NCBI RefSeq assembly: GCF_030369635.1
Contig: NZ_CP128474.1
Location: 2,542,001 to 2,606,000 of the forward strand
DNA from: Microbacterium arborescens
GTDB lineage: Bacteria; Actinomycetota; Actinomycetes; Actinomycetales; Microbacteriaceae
Reading direction: 5' to 3'
DNA length: 64,000 nucleotides
Shown: positions 45,412 through 53,776 of the stretch, piece after piece
Position numbering within the stretch: position 1 is the stretch's first letter
How the letters are laid out: each line of letters starts with the position of its first letter
Position numbers and translations under genes: made by a program
Notes under the pieces: generated by a model
The model's database searches: none
Seen by the model: only the letters and a program-made list of their open reading frames with translations
What the model was told of the DNA's origin: nothing

Positions 45412-45680
45412 GCGAGGCATCGCGTACCGTCCGCATCGGATCGTCCAACGGGCTCCACGCCCGTCCCGCGAAGCTGTTCGCCCAGGCGGTCAAGCAGTCG
45501 GGTGCCAACGTCACGATCTCGAAGGGATCGGGCTCGCCCGTGAACGCGGCGAGCATCCTCGGAGTCATCGCGCTCGGCGTCGAGTACGGCGATTACGTCA
45601 CCCTCACGGCCGACGGCGACAGCGCGGAGAACGTCCTCGACGAACTCGCCGACCTCCTCGCCACCGACCACGACGAGTGA
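45408..45680 (+). CDS. ptsH: Phosphocarrier protein HPr
   Basis: 90 residues. The active His17 is in SSNGLHARPAKLFAQ. The region equivalent to the Ser46 site reads GSPVNAASILGVIALGVEYG, with Ser49. ATG 45408 overlaps the EIIB stop. GGAGAGGA at 45393-45400 is the ribosome site, and its GGAG can pair with CTCC at 45402-45405, which may limit initiation until the upstream gene is translated. It passes phosphate from EI to the EII components. Confidence 0.95.
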   Translation: MSEASRTVRIGSSNGLHARPAKLFAQAVKQSGANVTISKGSGSPVNAASILGVIALGVEYGDYVTLTADGDSAENVLDELADLLATDHDE

Positions 45681-45730
45681 CCACGAACGACCATCGATAC
45701 GAACACGGACGATACGAAGGAGATCGAGCA

Positions 45731-47386
45731 ATGAGTGAGCTTCGCGGAGTGGGCATCGGCCTGGGAGTCGCGCAGGGACCGATCGCACGGATGGCGGAGC
45801 CGCTTCCCGCTCCGAAGGACGAGAAGTCGGAGCGCTCGCTCGACGAAGAGACGGCGCGCGTGAAGGATGCCGTCGCCGCTGTCGCGCGTGAACTCGAACA
45901 GCGCGGCGCACAGGCGGGCGGAGCCGCCCGCGACGTGCTCGAAGCGCAGGCCATGATGGCCGAGGACCCGAGCCTCGAGGCCGAGGTCGCGACCCGCCTG
46001 CAGGCCGGCAAGACCGGTGAGTTCGCCGTCTACGACGCCTTCGCCTCGTTCCGCGACCAGCTGTCGGCGATGGGCGGCTATCTCGGCGAGCGAGCCGCAG
46101 ACCTCGACGACGTCGCGCAGCGCGTCATCGCGCACCTCCGCGGCGTCCCCGCCCCGGGCGTGCCCGAGCCGGGACACCCGTTCGTGCTCGTCGCGAAGGA
46201 CCTCGCCCCCGCAGACACCGCGCTGCTCGACCTCGACATGGTCCTCGCGCTGGTCACCTCCGAGGGCGGTCCGACCTCGCACACCGCGATCCTGGCCCGT
46301 GAGAAGTCGATCGTCGCGGTCGTCGGCGTCACCGAGGCCGCGAGCCTCTCCGACGGCGAGACCGTCATCGTCGACGCCGCGAAGGGCGTCGTCACGACCG
46401 ACCCGAGCGACGACGAGCTCGCGCAGGCCCAGAACCGCGCCGACGAGCGGAAGTCGGCGGCATCCGCCCCGATCACCCCCGGTGCACTCGCCGACGGCAC
46501 GGCCATCCCGCTGCTGGCGAACCTCGGCAAGCCCGAGGGAGCGGCGCAGGCCGTCGAGCTCGGCGCCGAGGGCGTGGGCCTCTTCCGCACCGAGTTCCTC
46601 TTCCTCAGCTCCGCTCAGGCCCCCACCGTCGCGCAGCAGCGCGAGGCCTACACGAAGCTGCTGCAGGCGTTCCCGGGCCAGAAGGTCGTCGTCCGCGCCC
46701 TGGATGCCGGGGCCGACAAGCCGCTCGCATTCCTCAACGACGCGCACGAGGAGAACCCGGCGCTCGGGCTCCGCGGGCTCCGCGCCCTCCGCGCCAGCGA
46801 GGACATCCTGCGCGAGCAGCTCACCGCGCTCGCCGAAGCGGATGCCGCGACCGAGGCCGACCTGTGGGTCATGGCCCCCATGGTCTCCACCGTCGAGGAG
46901 ACGGAGTACTTCGTCGGAATCGCTCGCGAGTACGGCATCAAGACCGCCGGTGTCATGGTCGAGGTGCCGTCGTCGGCGCTGCTCGCCGACCACGTGCTCA
47001 AGGTCGCCGACTTCGCCTCGATCGGCACCAATGACCTGACGCAGTACACGCTCGCCGCCGACCGCCTGCTCGGTTCGGTGTCGTCGTTCCAGGACCCCTG
47101 GCACCCGGCCGTGCTGCGTCTCATCCACGAGACCGGCAAGGCGGGCCAGGCCAACGGCAAGCCCGTGGGCATCTGCGGCGAGGCCGCGGCCGACCCGCTG
47201 CTGGCCGTCGTGCTCGTGGGCCTCGGCGCCACGAGCCTGTCGATGGCGCCCACCGCGCTCGCCGACGTCCGCGCCACCCTGCTCGCCCACACCCTCGACG
47301 ACGCACGTCGCATCGCCGAGGCCGCCCTGACCGCGACGGACGCGGCCTCGGCACGCGCCGCCGCGCAGACCGCCGCCGGCATCTGA
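45731..47386 (+). CDS. ptsI: Phosphoenolpyruvate--protein phosphotransferase (enzyme I)
   Basis: 551 residues from ATG 45731 (AAGGAG 8 bases upstream). It uses PEP to phosphorylate HPr. The swivelling domain has His184 in VTSEGGPTSHTAILAREKS. The PEP-binding barrel has GVGLFRTEFLFLS, VVRALDAGADKPLAF, GVMVEVPSSALLADH and FASIGTNDLTQYTLAADR, and the C-terminal PVGICGEAAADPLLA with the catalytic Cys. 50 bases separate it from ptsH. An in-frame upstream start at 45677 has no ribosome site. Confidence 0.96.
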   Translation: MSELRGVGIGLGVAQGPIARMAEPLPAPKDEKSERSLDEETARVKDAVAAVARELEQRGAQAGGAARDVLEAQAMMAEDPSLEAEVATRLQAGKTGEFAVYDAFASFRDQLSAMGGYLGERAADLDDVAQRVIAHLRGVPAPGVPEPGHPFVLVAKDLAPADTALLDLDMVLALVTSEGGPTSHTAILAREKSIVAVVGVTEAASLSDGETVIVDAAKGVVTTDPSDDELAQAQNRADERKSAASAPITPGALADGTAIPLLANLGKPEGAAQAVELGAEGVGLFRTEFLFLSSAQAPTVAQQREAYTKLLQAFPGQKVVVRALDAGADKPLAFLNDAHEENPALGLRGLRALRASEDILREQLTALAEADAATEADLWVMAPMVSTVEETEYFVGIAREYGIKTAGVMVEVPSSALLADHVLKVADFASIGTNDLTQYTLAADRLLGSVSSFQDPWHPAVLRLIHETGKAGQANGKPVGICGEAAADPLLAVVLVGLGATSLSMAPTALADVRATLLAHTLDDARRIAEAALTATDAASARAAAQTAAGI

Positions 47387-47439
47387 TCAGCACCAGCACC
47401 CGCACCACACACTGCACCGCACCAGAAGGAGAACCAGAA

Positions 47440-49023
47440 ATGACAACGACGTCAACACCATCCGCGGGAGGTGGGGTCCGGGTCCGCGTCCAGCGCTTCG
47501 GAACCTTCCTCTCGGGAATGGTCATGCCCAACATCGCGGCCTTCATCGCATGGGGTCTGATCACCGCTCTGTTCATCGACACGGGATGGGTCGGCCAGGA
47601 CGGGCCGATCGAAGCCTGGCAGTGGGCCGACTCCCGCATGCTCGGCGGCGGGGTCACCCCTGACGGCACCGAGTGGACCGGCCTGGTCGGTCCCATCATC
47701 ACCTACCTGCTGCCTACCCTGATCGCCTACACCGGTGGCCGCATGGTCTTCGGCGTCCGCGGCGGTGTCGTCGGCGCAGTCGCGGCGATGGGCGTCATCG
47801 TGGGCGCCTCGGGCACCATCATGTTCCTCGGCGCGATGGTCGCCGGTCCCCTGACCGCTCTGGCTCTCAAGTGGATCGAGAAGCTGTGGGCGGGCAAGGT
47901 CCGCGCCGGATTCGAGATGCTCGTCGACAACTTCAGTGCCGGCTTCGTCGCATTCTTCGCGGCGCTCGCAGCCTTCTTCTGGCTTGCCCCGGTGATGAAG
48001 TTCGTCACCGACGTGCTCGGTGGTGCCGTCGGCTTCCTCGTCGACCGCGGCCTGATCCCGCTGGCGAGCATCATCGTCGAGCCCGCGAAGGTGCTGTTCC
48101 TCAACAACGCCATCAACCACGGCGTGTTCACCCCGCTCGGAACCCAGGAGTCGCTCGAGACCGGGAAGAGCCTGCTCTTCCTCGTCGAGGCCAACCCCGG
48201 CCCGGGTGCCGGCCTCCTGCTCGCGATCTCCGTCTTCGGGGTCGGCATCGCGCGCGGTACCGCACCGGGTGCGTTCATCATCCAGTTCTTCGGCGGCATC
48301 CACGAGGTGTACTTCCCGTACGTGCTGGCGAAGCCCCTCCTGATCGTCGCGCTCATCGCCGGTGGCGCCAGTGGTGTTGCCACGAACGCCATCTTCAACT
48401 CCGGCCTCGTCGCGGCAGCCTCGCCGGGGTCGATCTTCGCGGTGCTCATCCAGACCGCGCCGGGCAGCCACCTCGGCGTCATCCTGTCGGTCATCATCTC
48501 GGCCGGTGTGACGTTCGCCGTCTCGGCGGCAATCCTGCTGGCGGGCCGCAAGCGCGACCTCGCCCGCGAGGCGGCCGGTGAGGGCACCTTCGAGGACGCC
48601 ATCGCACGCACCGAGGCCAACAAGGGCAAGAGCTCGGAGGCCCTGTCGGGTCTGCGCGCATCGGGTGCGGCCGCCGCCACCGGCGCAGCCGCCGCCACCG
48701 GCACCGGCACCGCGACGGCGACCAAGCCGATCCAGTCGATCGTGTTCGCGTGCGACGCGGGCATGGGCTCGTCGGCGATGGGCGCGAGCGTCCTCCGCAA
48801 CAAGATGAAGAAGGCCGGCATCGAGGACGTCACCGTCGTCAACAAGGCCATCGCGAACCTCGACGGCACCGCCGACCTGGTCATCACGCAGCAGCAGCTG
48901 ACCGACCGCGCGAAGGCGCAGAACCCCGACGCGCTGCACGTGTCGGTGGACAACTTCATGAACTCGCCGAAGTACGACGAGGTCGTGGAGATGGTCCGCA
49001 AGCAGCACGACGCCGACGCATAG
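47440..49023 (+). CDS. mtlA: PTS mannitol transporter EIICB
   Basis: 527 residues. The EIIC part (about 20-350) has 8 or more membrane segments: RFGTFLSGMVMPNIAAFIAW, LGAMVAGPLTALALKWIEKL, and the substrate loop NNAINHGVFTPLG typical of mannitol permeases. The linker is Ala/Thr-rich (AAAATGAAAATGTGTATA). The EIIB domain has VFACDAGMGSSAMGASVLRN with phospho-acceptor Cys438. EIIA is encoded separately by mtlF. AAGGAG lies close upstream of the ATG. A hairpin follows the stop. Confidence 0.95.
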   Translation: MTTTSTPSAGGGVRVRVQRFGTFLSGMVMPNIAAFIAWGLITALFIDTGWVGQDGPIEAWQWADSRMLGGGVTPDGTEWTGLVGPIITYLLPTLIAYTGGRMVFGVRGGVVGAVAAMGVIVGASGTIMFLGAMVAGPLTALALKWIEKLWAGKVRAGFEMLVDNFSAGFVAFFAALAAFFWLAPVMKFVTDVLGGAVGFLVDRGLIPLASIIVEPAKVLFLNNAINHGVFTPLGTQESLETGKSLLFLVEANPGPGAGLLLAISVFGVGIARGTAPGAFIIQFFGGIHEVYFPYVLAKPLLIVALIAGGASGVATNAIFNSGLVAAASPGSIFAVLIQTAPGSHLGVILSVIISAGVTFAVSAAILLAGRKRDLAREAAGEGTFEDAIARTEANKGKSSEALSGLRASGAAAATGAAAATGTGTATATKPIQSIVFACDAGMGSSAMGASVLRNKMKKAGIEDVTVVNKAIANLDGTADLVITQQQLTDRAKAQNPDALHVSVDNFMNSPKYDEVVEMVRKQHDADA

Positions 49024-49040
49024 GCTCGAAACCCAGACCC

Positions 49041-49071
49041 GGGGCCGGGGCGGTCCATCCGCCTCGGCCCC
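49041..49071 (+). promoter_or_regulatory. Intra-operon hairpin between mtlA and mtlF
   Basis: Arms 49041-49053 and 49059-49071 pair over 13 positions (one G-U) with a five-base loop. No U-tract; it lies 39 bases before mtlF. It is a likely partial terminator or mRNA-stabilising element that sets unequal expression of the membrane and soluble components. Confidence 0.6.
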
Positions 49072-49109
49072 GCGTCATCCCCCCGCAACATCACTCGAAG
49101 GAGACAGAC

Positions 49110-49547
49110 ATGGCACGTGAGGTCCTGAACATCGGTCAGATCCGCATCCACTCCGGAAGCGCTACCCGCGAAGAGGCGATGAAGGAGGCCGCTGACCTTC
49201 TCGAGTCCGCAGGTGCCGTCACTTCCGCGTACTTCGACGCCATGCAGCAGCGGGAGCAGACCGTGTCGACGTACATGGGCAACGAGCTCGCCATCCCCCA
49301 CGGCACCAACGAGACCAAGGACGCGATCCTCGACTCGGCGCTGTCGTTCGTCCGCTACGACGGCGGCGTCGACTGGGGCGGGGAGCCCGTGTCGTTCGTC
49401 GTCGGCATCGCCGGCAAGGGCGACGAGCACCTCGACATCCTGTCGCAGATCGCCCTGCTCTTCTCCGAGGAGGACGACGTCGCCCGACTGAAGGCCGCGC
49501 AGACCCCCGACGAGCTCTACGCCCTGCTCGCTTCGGTGAACCAGTGA
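49110..49547 (+). CDS. mtlF: PTS mannitol EIIA component
   Basis: 145 residues. The active His64 is in [38 protein letters not shown] and [18 protein letters not shown] are conserved in the fructose/mannitol EIIA family. ATG with AAGGAG 6-7 bases upstream. It accepts phosphate from HPr and passes it to Cys438 of MtlA. It overlaps mtlD (GTGA). Confidence 0.95.
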   Translation: MAREVLNIGQIRIHSGSATREEAMKEAADLLESAGAVTSAYFDAMQQREQTVSTYMGNELAIPHGTNETKDAILDSALSFVRYDGGVDWGGEPVSFVVGIAGKGDEHLDILSQIALLFSEEDDVARLKAAQTPDELYALLASVNQ

Positions 49548-50710
49548 GCACCGCGGTCCACTTCGGAGCCGGCAACATCGGCCGCGGCTTCGTCGGCCTC
49601 CTCCTGAACGAAGGCGGCTACGAGCTCGTCTTCTCCGATGTCGCCGCTCCCCTGGTCGACGCCATCAACGCCGCGTCCGAGTACACCGTCCACGAGGTCG
49701 GCGAGGGCGGTGTCGACCGCACCGTCACCGGTTTCCGCGCACTCAACAGCGCGGAGGACCCGCAGGCCGTCGCGGATGCCGTCGCGACCGCGGACGTCGT
49801 CACGACCGCGGTGGGTCCCACTGTTCTGAAGTTCATCGCGCCGCACATCCTCGCCGGTCTCGCGCTGCGCGACCCCGCGGCCGCTCCGCTGGCCGTGATG
49901 GCGTGCGAGAACGCGATCGGTGCCACCGACCTGCTGCGCGACGAGATCCGCGCCCAGGCCGGTGACGCGTGGGAGGCCGTCTCGGGCCGAGCGATCTTCG
50001 CCAACACCGCCGTCGACCGCATCGTGCCCGCGCAGCCCGCGGGCGCCGGCGTCGACGTCACGGTCGAGCCGTTCTACGAGTGGGCGATCGAGTCCGGCCC
50101 GTTCGGGGGCGACCTGCCGAACATCCCCGGCGCGCACTTCGTCGACGACCTCGAGCCCTACATCGAGCGCAAGCTCTTCACGGTCAACACCGGACACGCC
50201 ACGACGGCGTACTTCGGTGCGCAGGCCGGTACCCCGACCGTGGCCGAAGCCCTCGCCGTACCCGAGATCGCCGCGAGCGTCTCGGCCGCGCTCGAAGAGA
50301 CCTCGGCGCTCCTCGTCCACAAGCACGGTCTCGACGCCGGCGAGCTCGCGGAGTACCGCGCCACGATCCTGCGGCGCTTCGCCAACCCCGAGCTGCCCGA
50401 CACCGTCGGACGCGTGGGACGCCAGCCCCTCCGCAAGCTCTCCCGGCACGAGCGCTTCGTCGGCCCCGCCGCGGAAGCGGCCGAGGCCGGCCTGTCGGTG
50501 GATGCGTTGGTCGCGGCGATCGGCGCCGCCCTTGCGTTCGACGACCCGGAGGACCCGCAGTCCGTCGAGCTGCAGCAGCGCCTGCGCACCGAGGATGCGG
50601 CATCCTTCACGGCCTCGGTGACGGGACTCGAGCCCTCGCACCCGCTCTTCGCGCGGGTCGAGCGCGCGGTCGCCGAGCGCCAGTCGGCGATCGGCTCAGA
50701 CCCCCGATGA
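49544..50710 (+). CDS. mtlD: Mannitol-1-phosphate 5-dehydrogenase
   Basis: 388 residues. It oxidises mannitol-1-phosphate to fructose-6-phosphate with [22 protein letters not shown] is the nucleotide-binding signature of the long-chain polyol dehydrogenases; [14 protein letters not shown] and [16 protein letters not shown] hold the conserved Lys-x5-Asn-x2-His catalytic set. It completes the mannitol pathway begun by MtlA and MtlF. GTG start coupled to mtlF; the stop overlaps the next gene. Confidence 0.96.
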   Translation: MSTAVHFGAGNIGRGFVGLLLNEGGYELVFSDVAAPLVDAINAASEYTVHEVGEGGVDRTVTGFRALNSAEDPQAVADAVATADVVTTAVGPTVLKFIAPHILAGLALRDPAAAPLAVMACENAIGATDLLRDEIRAQAGDAWEAVSGRAIFANTAVDRIVPAQPAGAGVDVTVEPFYEWAIESGPFGGDLPNIPGAHFVDDLEPYIERKLFTVNTGHATTAYFGAQAGTPTVAEALAVPEIAASVSAALEETSALLVHKHGLDAGELAEYRATILRRFANPELPDTVGRVGRQPLRKLSRHERFVGPAAEAAEAGLSVDALVAAIGAALAFDDPEDPQSVELQQRLRTEDAASFTASVTGLEPSHPLFARVERAVAERQSAIGSDPR

Positions 50711-51504
50711 GCGACGCGGCGGTGCGGGCGGCGGGTGACGAGCCCGGACGCCCGCACCGTCGGTTGCGGACGCGACGGATCGTCCGCGTCGGCCTGCTGT
50801 CGATCGCCGGCATCCTGGTGGCCGCCGTCGTCGGCATCCTCGTCTGGAGCCAGGTCGGAGTCATGGACGCCGAGGCGGAGCCCCTCGCCGCCGTCCGCGC
50901 CGACGCGCGCATCGCGATGTCGGAGGTCGACGGCAGCCTCGTGCTCGAACCCGCCGAGGGACCGGGGGGTGTCGGCCTCGTCTTCGTGCCGGGCGCGAAA
51001 GTGCAGGCCGAGGCATACGCGGCGATCCTCGCCGACGTGGTGGCCGACGACGATGTGACGGTGGTGATCACCCGGCCGTGGCTCAACCTCGCGTTCTTCG
51101 ACCCGCGGCCGCTCTCGTCGTTCACGGACCTCGTCCCCGGGGTCGAGACCTGGCTGGTTGGCGGGCACTCGCTCGGCGGCGTACGGGCGTGCCAGTTGGC
51201 GACGGATGCCGACGGGCTCGTCCTGTTCGGGTCATACTGCGCGACCGACCTGTCGGCATCAGGGCTGCCGGTGCTGAGCCTGTCGGGCTCGGACGACGGC
51301 CTGACCACACCGCAGAAGGTCGACGACAACCGCCACCTGCTGCCCGCCGGTGCGACTTTCGTCGAGATCGCCGGCGCCAGCCACGCATCCTTCGGCGACT
51401 ACGGTCCCCAGGCCGGCGACGGTACCCCCTCGATCTCGCCCGCCGACATGCGGGCCGAGGTCACCGCGGCGCTGTCGGCACTCGTGGCATCCCTCCCCCG
51501 CTGA
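50707..51504 (+). CDS. Membrane-anchored alpha/beta hydrolase
   Basis: 265 residues from ATG 50707 (ATGA overlap with mtlD). One membrane segment near residues 30-50 ([20 protein letters not shown]) is followed by an extracytoplasmic hydrolase domain: [20 protein letters not shown], nucleophile Ser in [17 protein letters not shown], and the C-terminal His in [16 protein letters not shown]. All three catalytic elements seem intact. Although cotranscribed with the mannitol genes, no direct link to mannitol is evident. Substrate unknown. Confidence 0.82.
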   Translation: MSDAAVRAAGDEPGRPHRRLRTRRIVRVGLLSIAGILVAAVVGILVWSQVGVMDAEAEPLAAVRADARIAMSEVDGSLVLEPAEGPGGVGLVFVPGAKVQAEAYAAILADVVADDDVTVVITRPWLNLAFFDPRPLSSFTDLVPGVETWLVGGHSLGGVRACQLATDADGLVLFGSYCATDLSASGLPVLSLSGSDDGLTTPQKVDDNRHLLPAGATFVEIAGASHASFGDYGPQAGDGTPSISPADMRAEVTAALSALVASLPR

Positions 51505-51524
51505 CCCGGCGCCCGGGGCGGCCG

Positions 51525-51598
51525 AACTCCTCAGATATGGGCATCGGAGGCGCCTGAGACTGCCGCAGGCCCTACTGAGGCTGGAACACTGAGGAGTT
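51525..51598. repeat. Inverted-repeat-bounded element, upstream copy
   Basis: Ends AACTCCTCAG (51525-51534) and CTGAGGAGTT (51589-51598) are perfect complements. Inside, GCCTG (51552-51556) pairs with CAGGC (51566-51570). It begins 20 bases after the hydrolase stop and lies 105 bases before the DUF559 gene. A like-ended element is on the other side of that gene. Confidence 0.7.
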
Positions 51599-51703
51599 GA
51601 CGCCCGGGCGGCGGGCCCTCCCCAAAGCTGATCCCGAGGTCTGCTGTCCTCAGCACCCCACTTACCTCGATCACGGTAGGCACAGAGTTCGCATACTGCC
51701 GAC

Positions 51704-52507
51704 GTGATGCCGACAGATTGGAAGAGCGCGACGGACCTCGGTCTCCGCCGTTCAGAGGTCGACCGCGCGCTCGCGCAGGTAACACTCGTACGCGTCCGCC
51801 GCGGGCGCTATCTGCCCGGCTCGACCCATCCCGATATCCTCGCGGCGGCGCGGCTGGGCTGCCGGCTGGACTGCGTTTCACTGCTGAGGGCTGTCGGCGT
51901 CTTCGTGCTGGACCGGCATCCGCTCCACGTCAACGCCCGCGTGGGGTCCAGCAGGCTGCCGGAAGCCCCCGACGGTGTCGTCCGACACTGGCGAACGGAT
52001 GACGACCCGCCGACCTCGGTTACCGCCGATCTCGTCTCCGCGCTGGCGCAGGCGTGCCGCTGCCAAGATCCCCGCGCCGCAGTCGCCACGCTCGACAGCG
52101 CATGGCACCAGCGCATGATCGACGCTGAGGGCATTGCCGAGATCTTCGCACGCCTGCCGCGCCGATACCGCCGGCTACAGCTCCTCCTCGACCCCTCAGC
52201 AGAATCCGGTTCCGAGTCACTCCTCCGCCTCGTCCTCCGTGCGATCGGATGCCGATTCGAGACTCAGGTCGACATTCCGGGAGTCGGCCGGGTCGACTTC
52301 CTCGTCGAAGGCTGGCTGATCGTCGAATGCGACAGCGAAGCCCACCACTCCGGCTGGGATGCTCAGAAGCGCGACAGGCGACGAGATCTCGCAGCCGCAG
52401 CCCAGGGGTACACGACTATTCGCCCGCTAGCCGAGGACATCTTCCACAACCGTGACCGGCTGGCGCAGCAGCTTCGCGCTGTGGTCGCCCACCGTCCAAC
52501 GCGATAA
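51704..52507 (+). CDS. DUF559-type endonuclease-domain protein with N-terminal wHTH-like region
   Basis: 267 residues. The N-terminus (LGLRRSEVDRALAQVTLVRV then RGRYLPG) resembles the AbiEi-type winged helix found in front of many DUF559 proteins. The C-terminal 90 residues have the PD-(D/E)XK-like arrangement of the Vsr/DUF559 fold: GVGRVDFLVEGWLIVECDSE, then AHHSGWDAQKRDRRRDLAAA. Asp in VDF and Glu-x-Asp in VECDS are the expected metal ligands. Start GTG 51704 or ATG 51707; CATACT lies 6 bases before the GTG. The TAA stop is part of the downstream repeat element. Function unknown; accessory-type gene. Confidence 0.75.
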   Translation: MMPTDWKSATDLGLRRSEVDRALAQVTLVRVRRGRYLPGSTHPDILAAARLGCRLDCVSLLRAVGVFVLDRHPLHVNARVGSSRLPEAPDGVVRHWRTDDDPPTSVTADLVSALAQACRCQDPRAAVATLDSAWHQRMIDAEGIAEIFARLPRRYRRLQLLLDPSAESGSESLLRLVLRAIGCRFETQVDIPGVGRVDFLVEGWLIVECDSEAHHSGWDAQKRDRRRDLAAAAQGYTTIRPLAEDIFHNRDRLAQQLRAVVAHRPTR

Positions 52508-52580
52508 CTCCTCATACCGGGCTCCCTAGCCTCGGTCGAACCCAGAAACTCGGCGGACCCGGCACAGAACTGAGGAGTTA
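52505..52580. repeat. Inverted-repeat-bounded element, downstream copy
   Basis: Ends TAACTCCTCA (52505-52514) and TGAGGAGTTA (52571-52580) are perfect 10-base complements. The left end contains the stop codon of the DUF559 gene. Length (76) and end sequence match the upstream element (74); the interiors differ apart from a GAGGCT/AGCCTC core in opposite orientation. Confidence 0.7.
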
Positions 52581-52587
52581 GCCGGGG

Positions 52588-53703
52588 TCAGGCTCCGAAG
52601 CCCTCCGCGATGACCTCGATGAGCTCCTCCCGATCCTCGACCGAGAGGAACGCGCCGGCGGCGGCGTTCAGCTGGAAGGCCTGGAGATCGTCGAGGTCGT
52701 AGTCGAAGGTCTGCGCCAGGGTCGCGAGCTCACGCGTGAGCGATGTCCGGCTCTGGGTGCGGTTGTCGACGTTCACCGTGACCGAGAAGCCCAGCTGGTA
52801 CAGCAGATCGAAGGGGTGATCCTCCCACTGCGTGCCCCAGCCGGCGATGGCACCGGTCTGCAGGTTCGAGGACGGTGCCAGCTCGAGCGGGATCTCGCGG
52901 TCGCGCACCCACCGCGCCAGGTCGCCGAACTGGACGAGCACCTCTTCGCCCTCACGTGAGACGACGTTGAGGTCCGAAGCGATGCGCACACCGTGGCCGA
53001 GGCGCAGCGCACGCCCGTCGATGAGCGCCGAACGGATCGAGTCGAGGCCCGCGGCCTCACCCGCGTGCACGGTCACCGGGAAGAACTCCGAGGCGAGATA
53101 GTCGAACGCCTCGCGGTGGCCCGCCGGAAGGAAGCCGTCCTCGGGGCCCGCGATGTCGAAGCCCGCGACGCCGCGGCCGCGGTTGTCGACCGCCAGACGG
53201 GCGATCTCCAGCGAGCGGTCGGCCTGACGCATCGCCGACAGGATCTGACCGACACGGATGTCGTCGCCCGCAGCCTCGGCGGCATCCTCGCCCTCCTCGA
53301 TGCCCTCCTGCACGGCGTCGACGGCGTCCTGCAGCGACAGACCAGCGCGCAGGTGCTGCTCGGGCGCCCAGCGCACCTCGCCGTAGACCACGCCATCAGC
53401 GGCGAGGTCGGTGACGAACTCGCGCGCGATGCGGCGCAGCCCCTCACGGGTCTGCATGACCCCGAGTGTGACCTCGAAGGTCTTGATGTAGTCCACGAGC
53501 GAACCCGAATCGCTCTGCTCCTCGAACCAGTCGGCGAGGTCGTCCGCGTCGGTCTCGGGCAGGTCGGTTCCGAGCTCGTCGGCCAGCTCGACGATCGTGG
53601 CGGGACGCACGCCGCCGTCGAGGTGGTCATGCAGCGAGACCTTCGGCAGCGACCGCACCGAGACGCCCTGCAGTTTCACGTCGGCGTGCTGTTCGATCGG
53701 CAT
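52588..53703 (-). CDS. add: Adenosine deaminase
   Basis: 371 residues. Adenosine/deoxyadenosine to inosine. Zinc ligands are in SLHDHLDGGVRP (H-x-H); the others are VTVHAGEAAGLDSI (His and catalytic Glu), LRLGHGVRI (His) and the final Asp region further on. PLELAPSSNLQTGAIAGWG is a signature of the family. ATG with AGGGAG upstream. It is the last gene of the nucleoside operon, 73 bases after deoA. Confidence 0.95.
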   Translation of the reverse strand: MPIEQHADVKLQGVSVRSLPKVSLHDHLDGGVRPATIVELADELGTDLPETDADDLADWFEEQSDSGSLVDYIKTFEVTLGVMQTREGLRRIAREFVTDLAADGVVYGEVRWAPEQHLRAGLSLQDAVDAVQEGIEEGEDAAEAAGDDIRVGQILSAMRQADRSLEIARLAVDNRGRGVAGFDIAGPEDGFLPAGHREAFDYLASEFFPVTVHAGEAAGLDSIRSALIDGRALRLGHGVRIASDLNVVSREGEEVLVQFGDLARWVRDREIPLELAPSSNLQTGAIAGWGTQWEDHPFDLLYQLGFSVTVNVDNRTQSRTSLTRELATLAQTFDYDLDDLQAFQLNAAAGAFLSVEDREELIEVIAEGFGA

Positions 53704-53776
53704 GGCGGGCTCCCTGGTGTGAACGAGCGGGTAGGACGGTTAGGAAGGACGGCACCCGACGAACGGATGCCGGAGC

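Noticed and set aside
45593..47290. 565-codon minus-strand frame opposite ptsI
   Set aside because: ptsI is certain from its catalytic motifs; the antisense frame has none.
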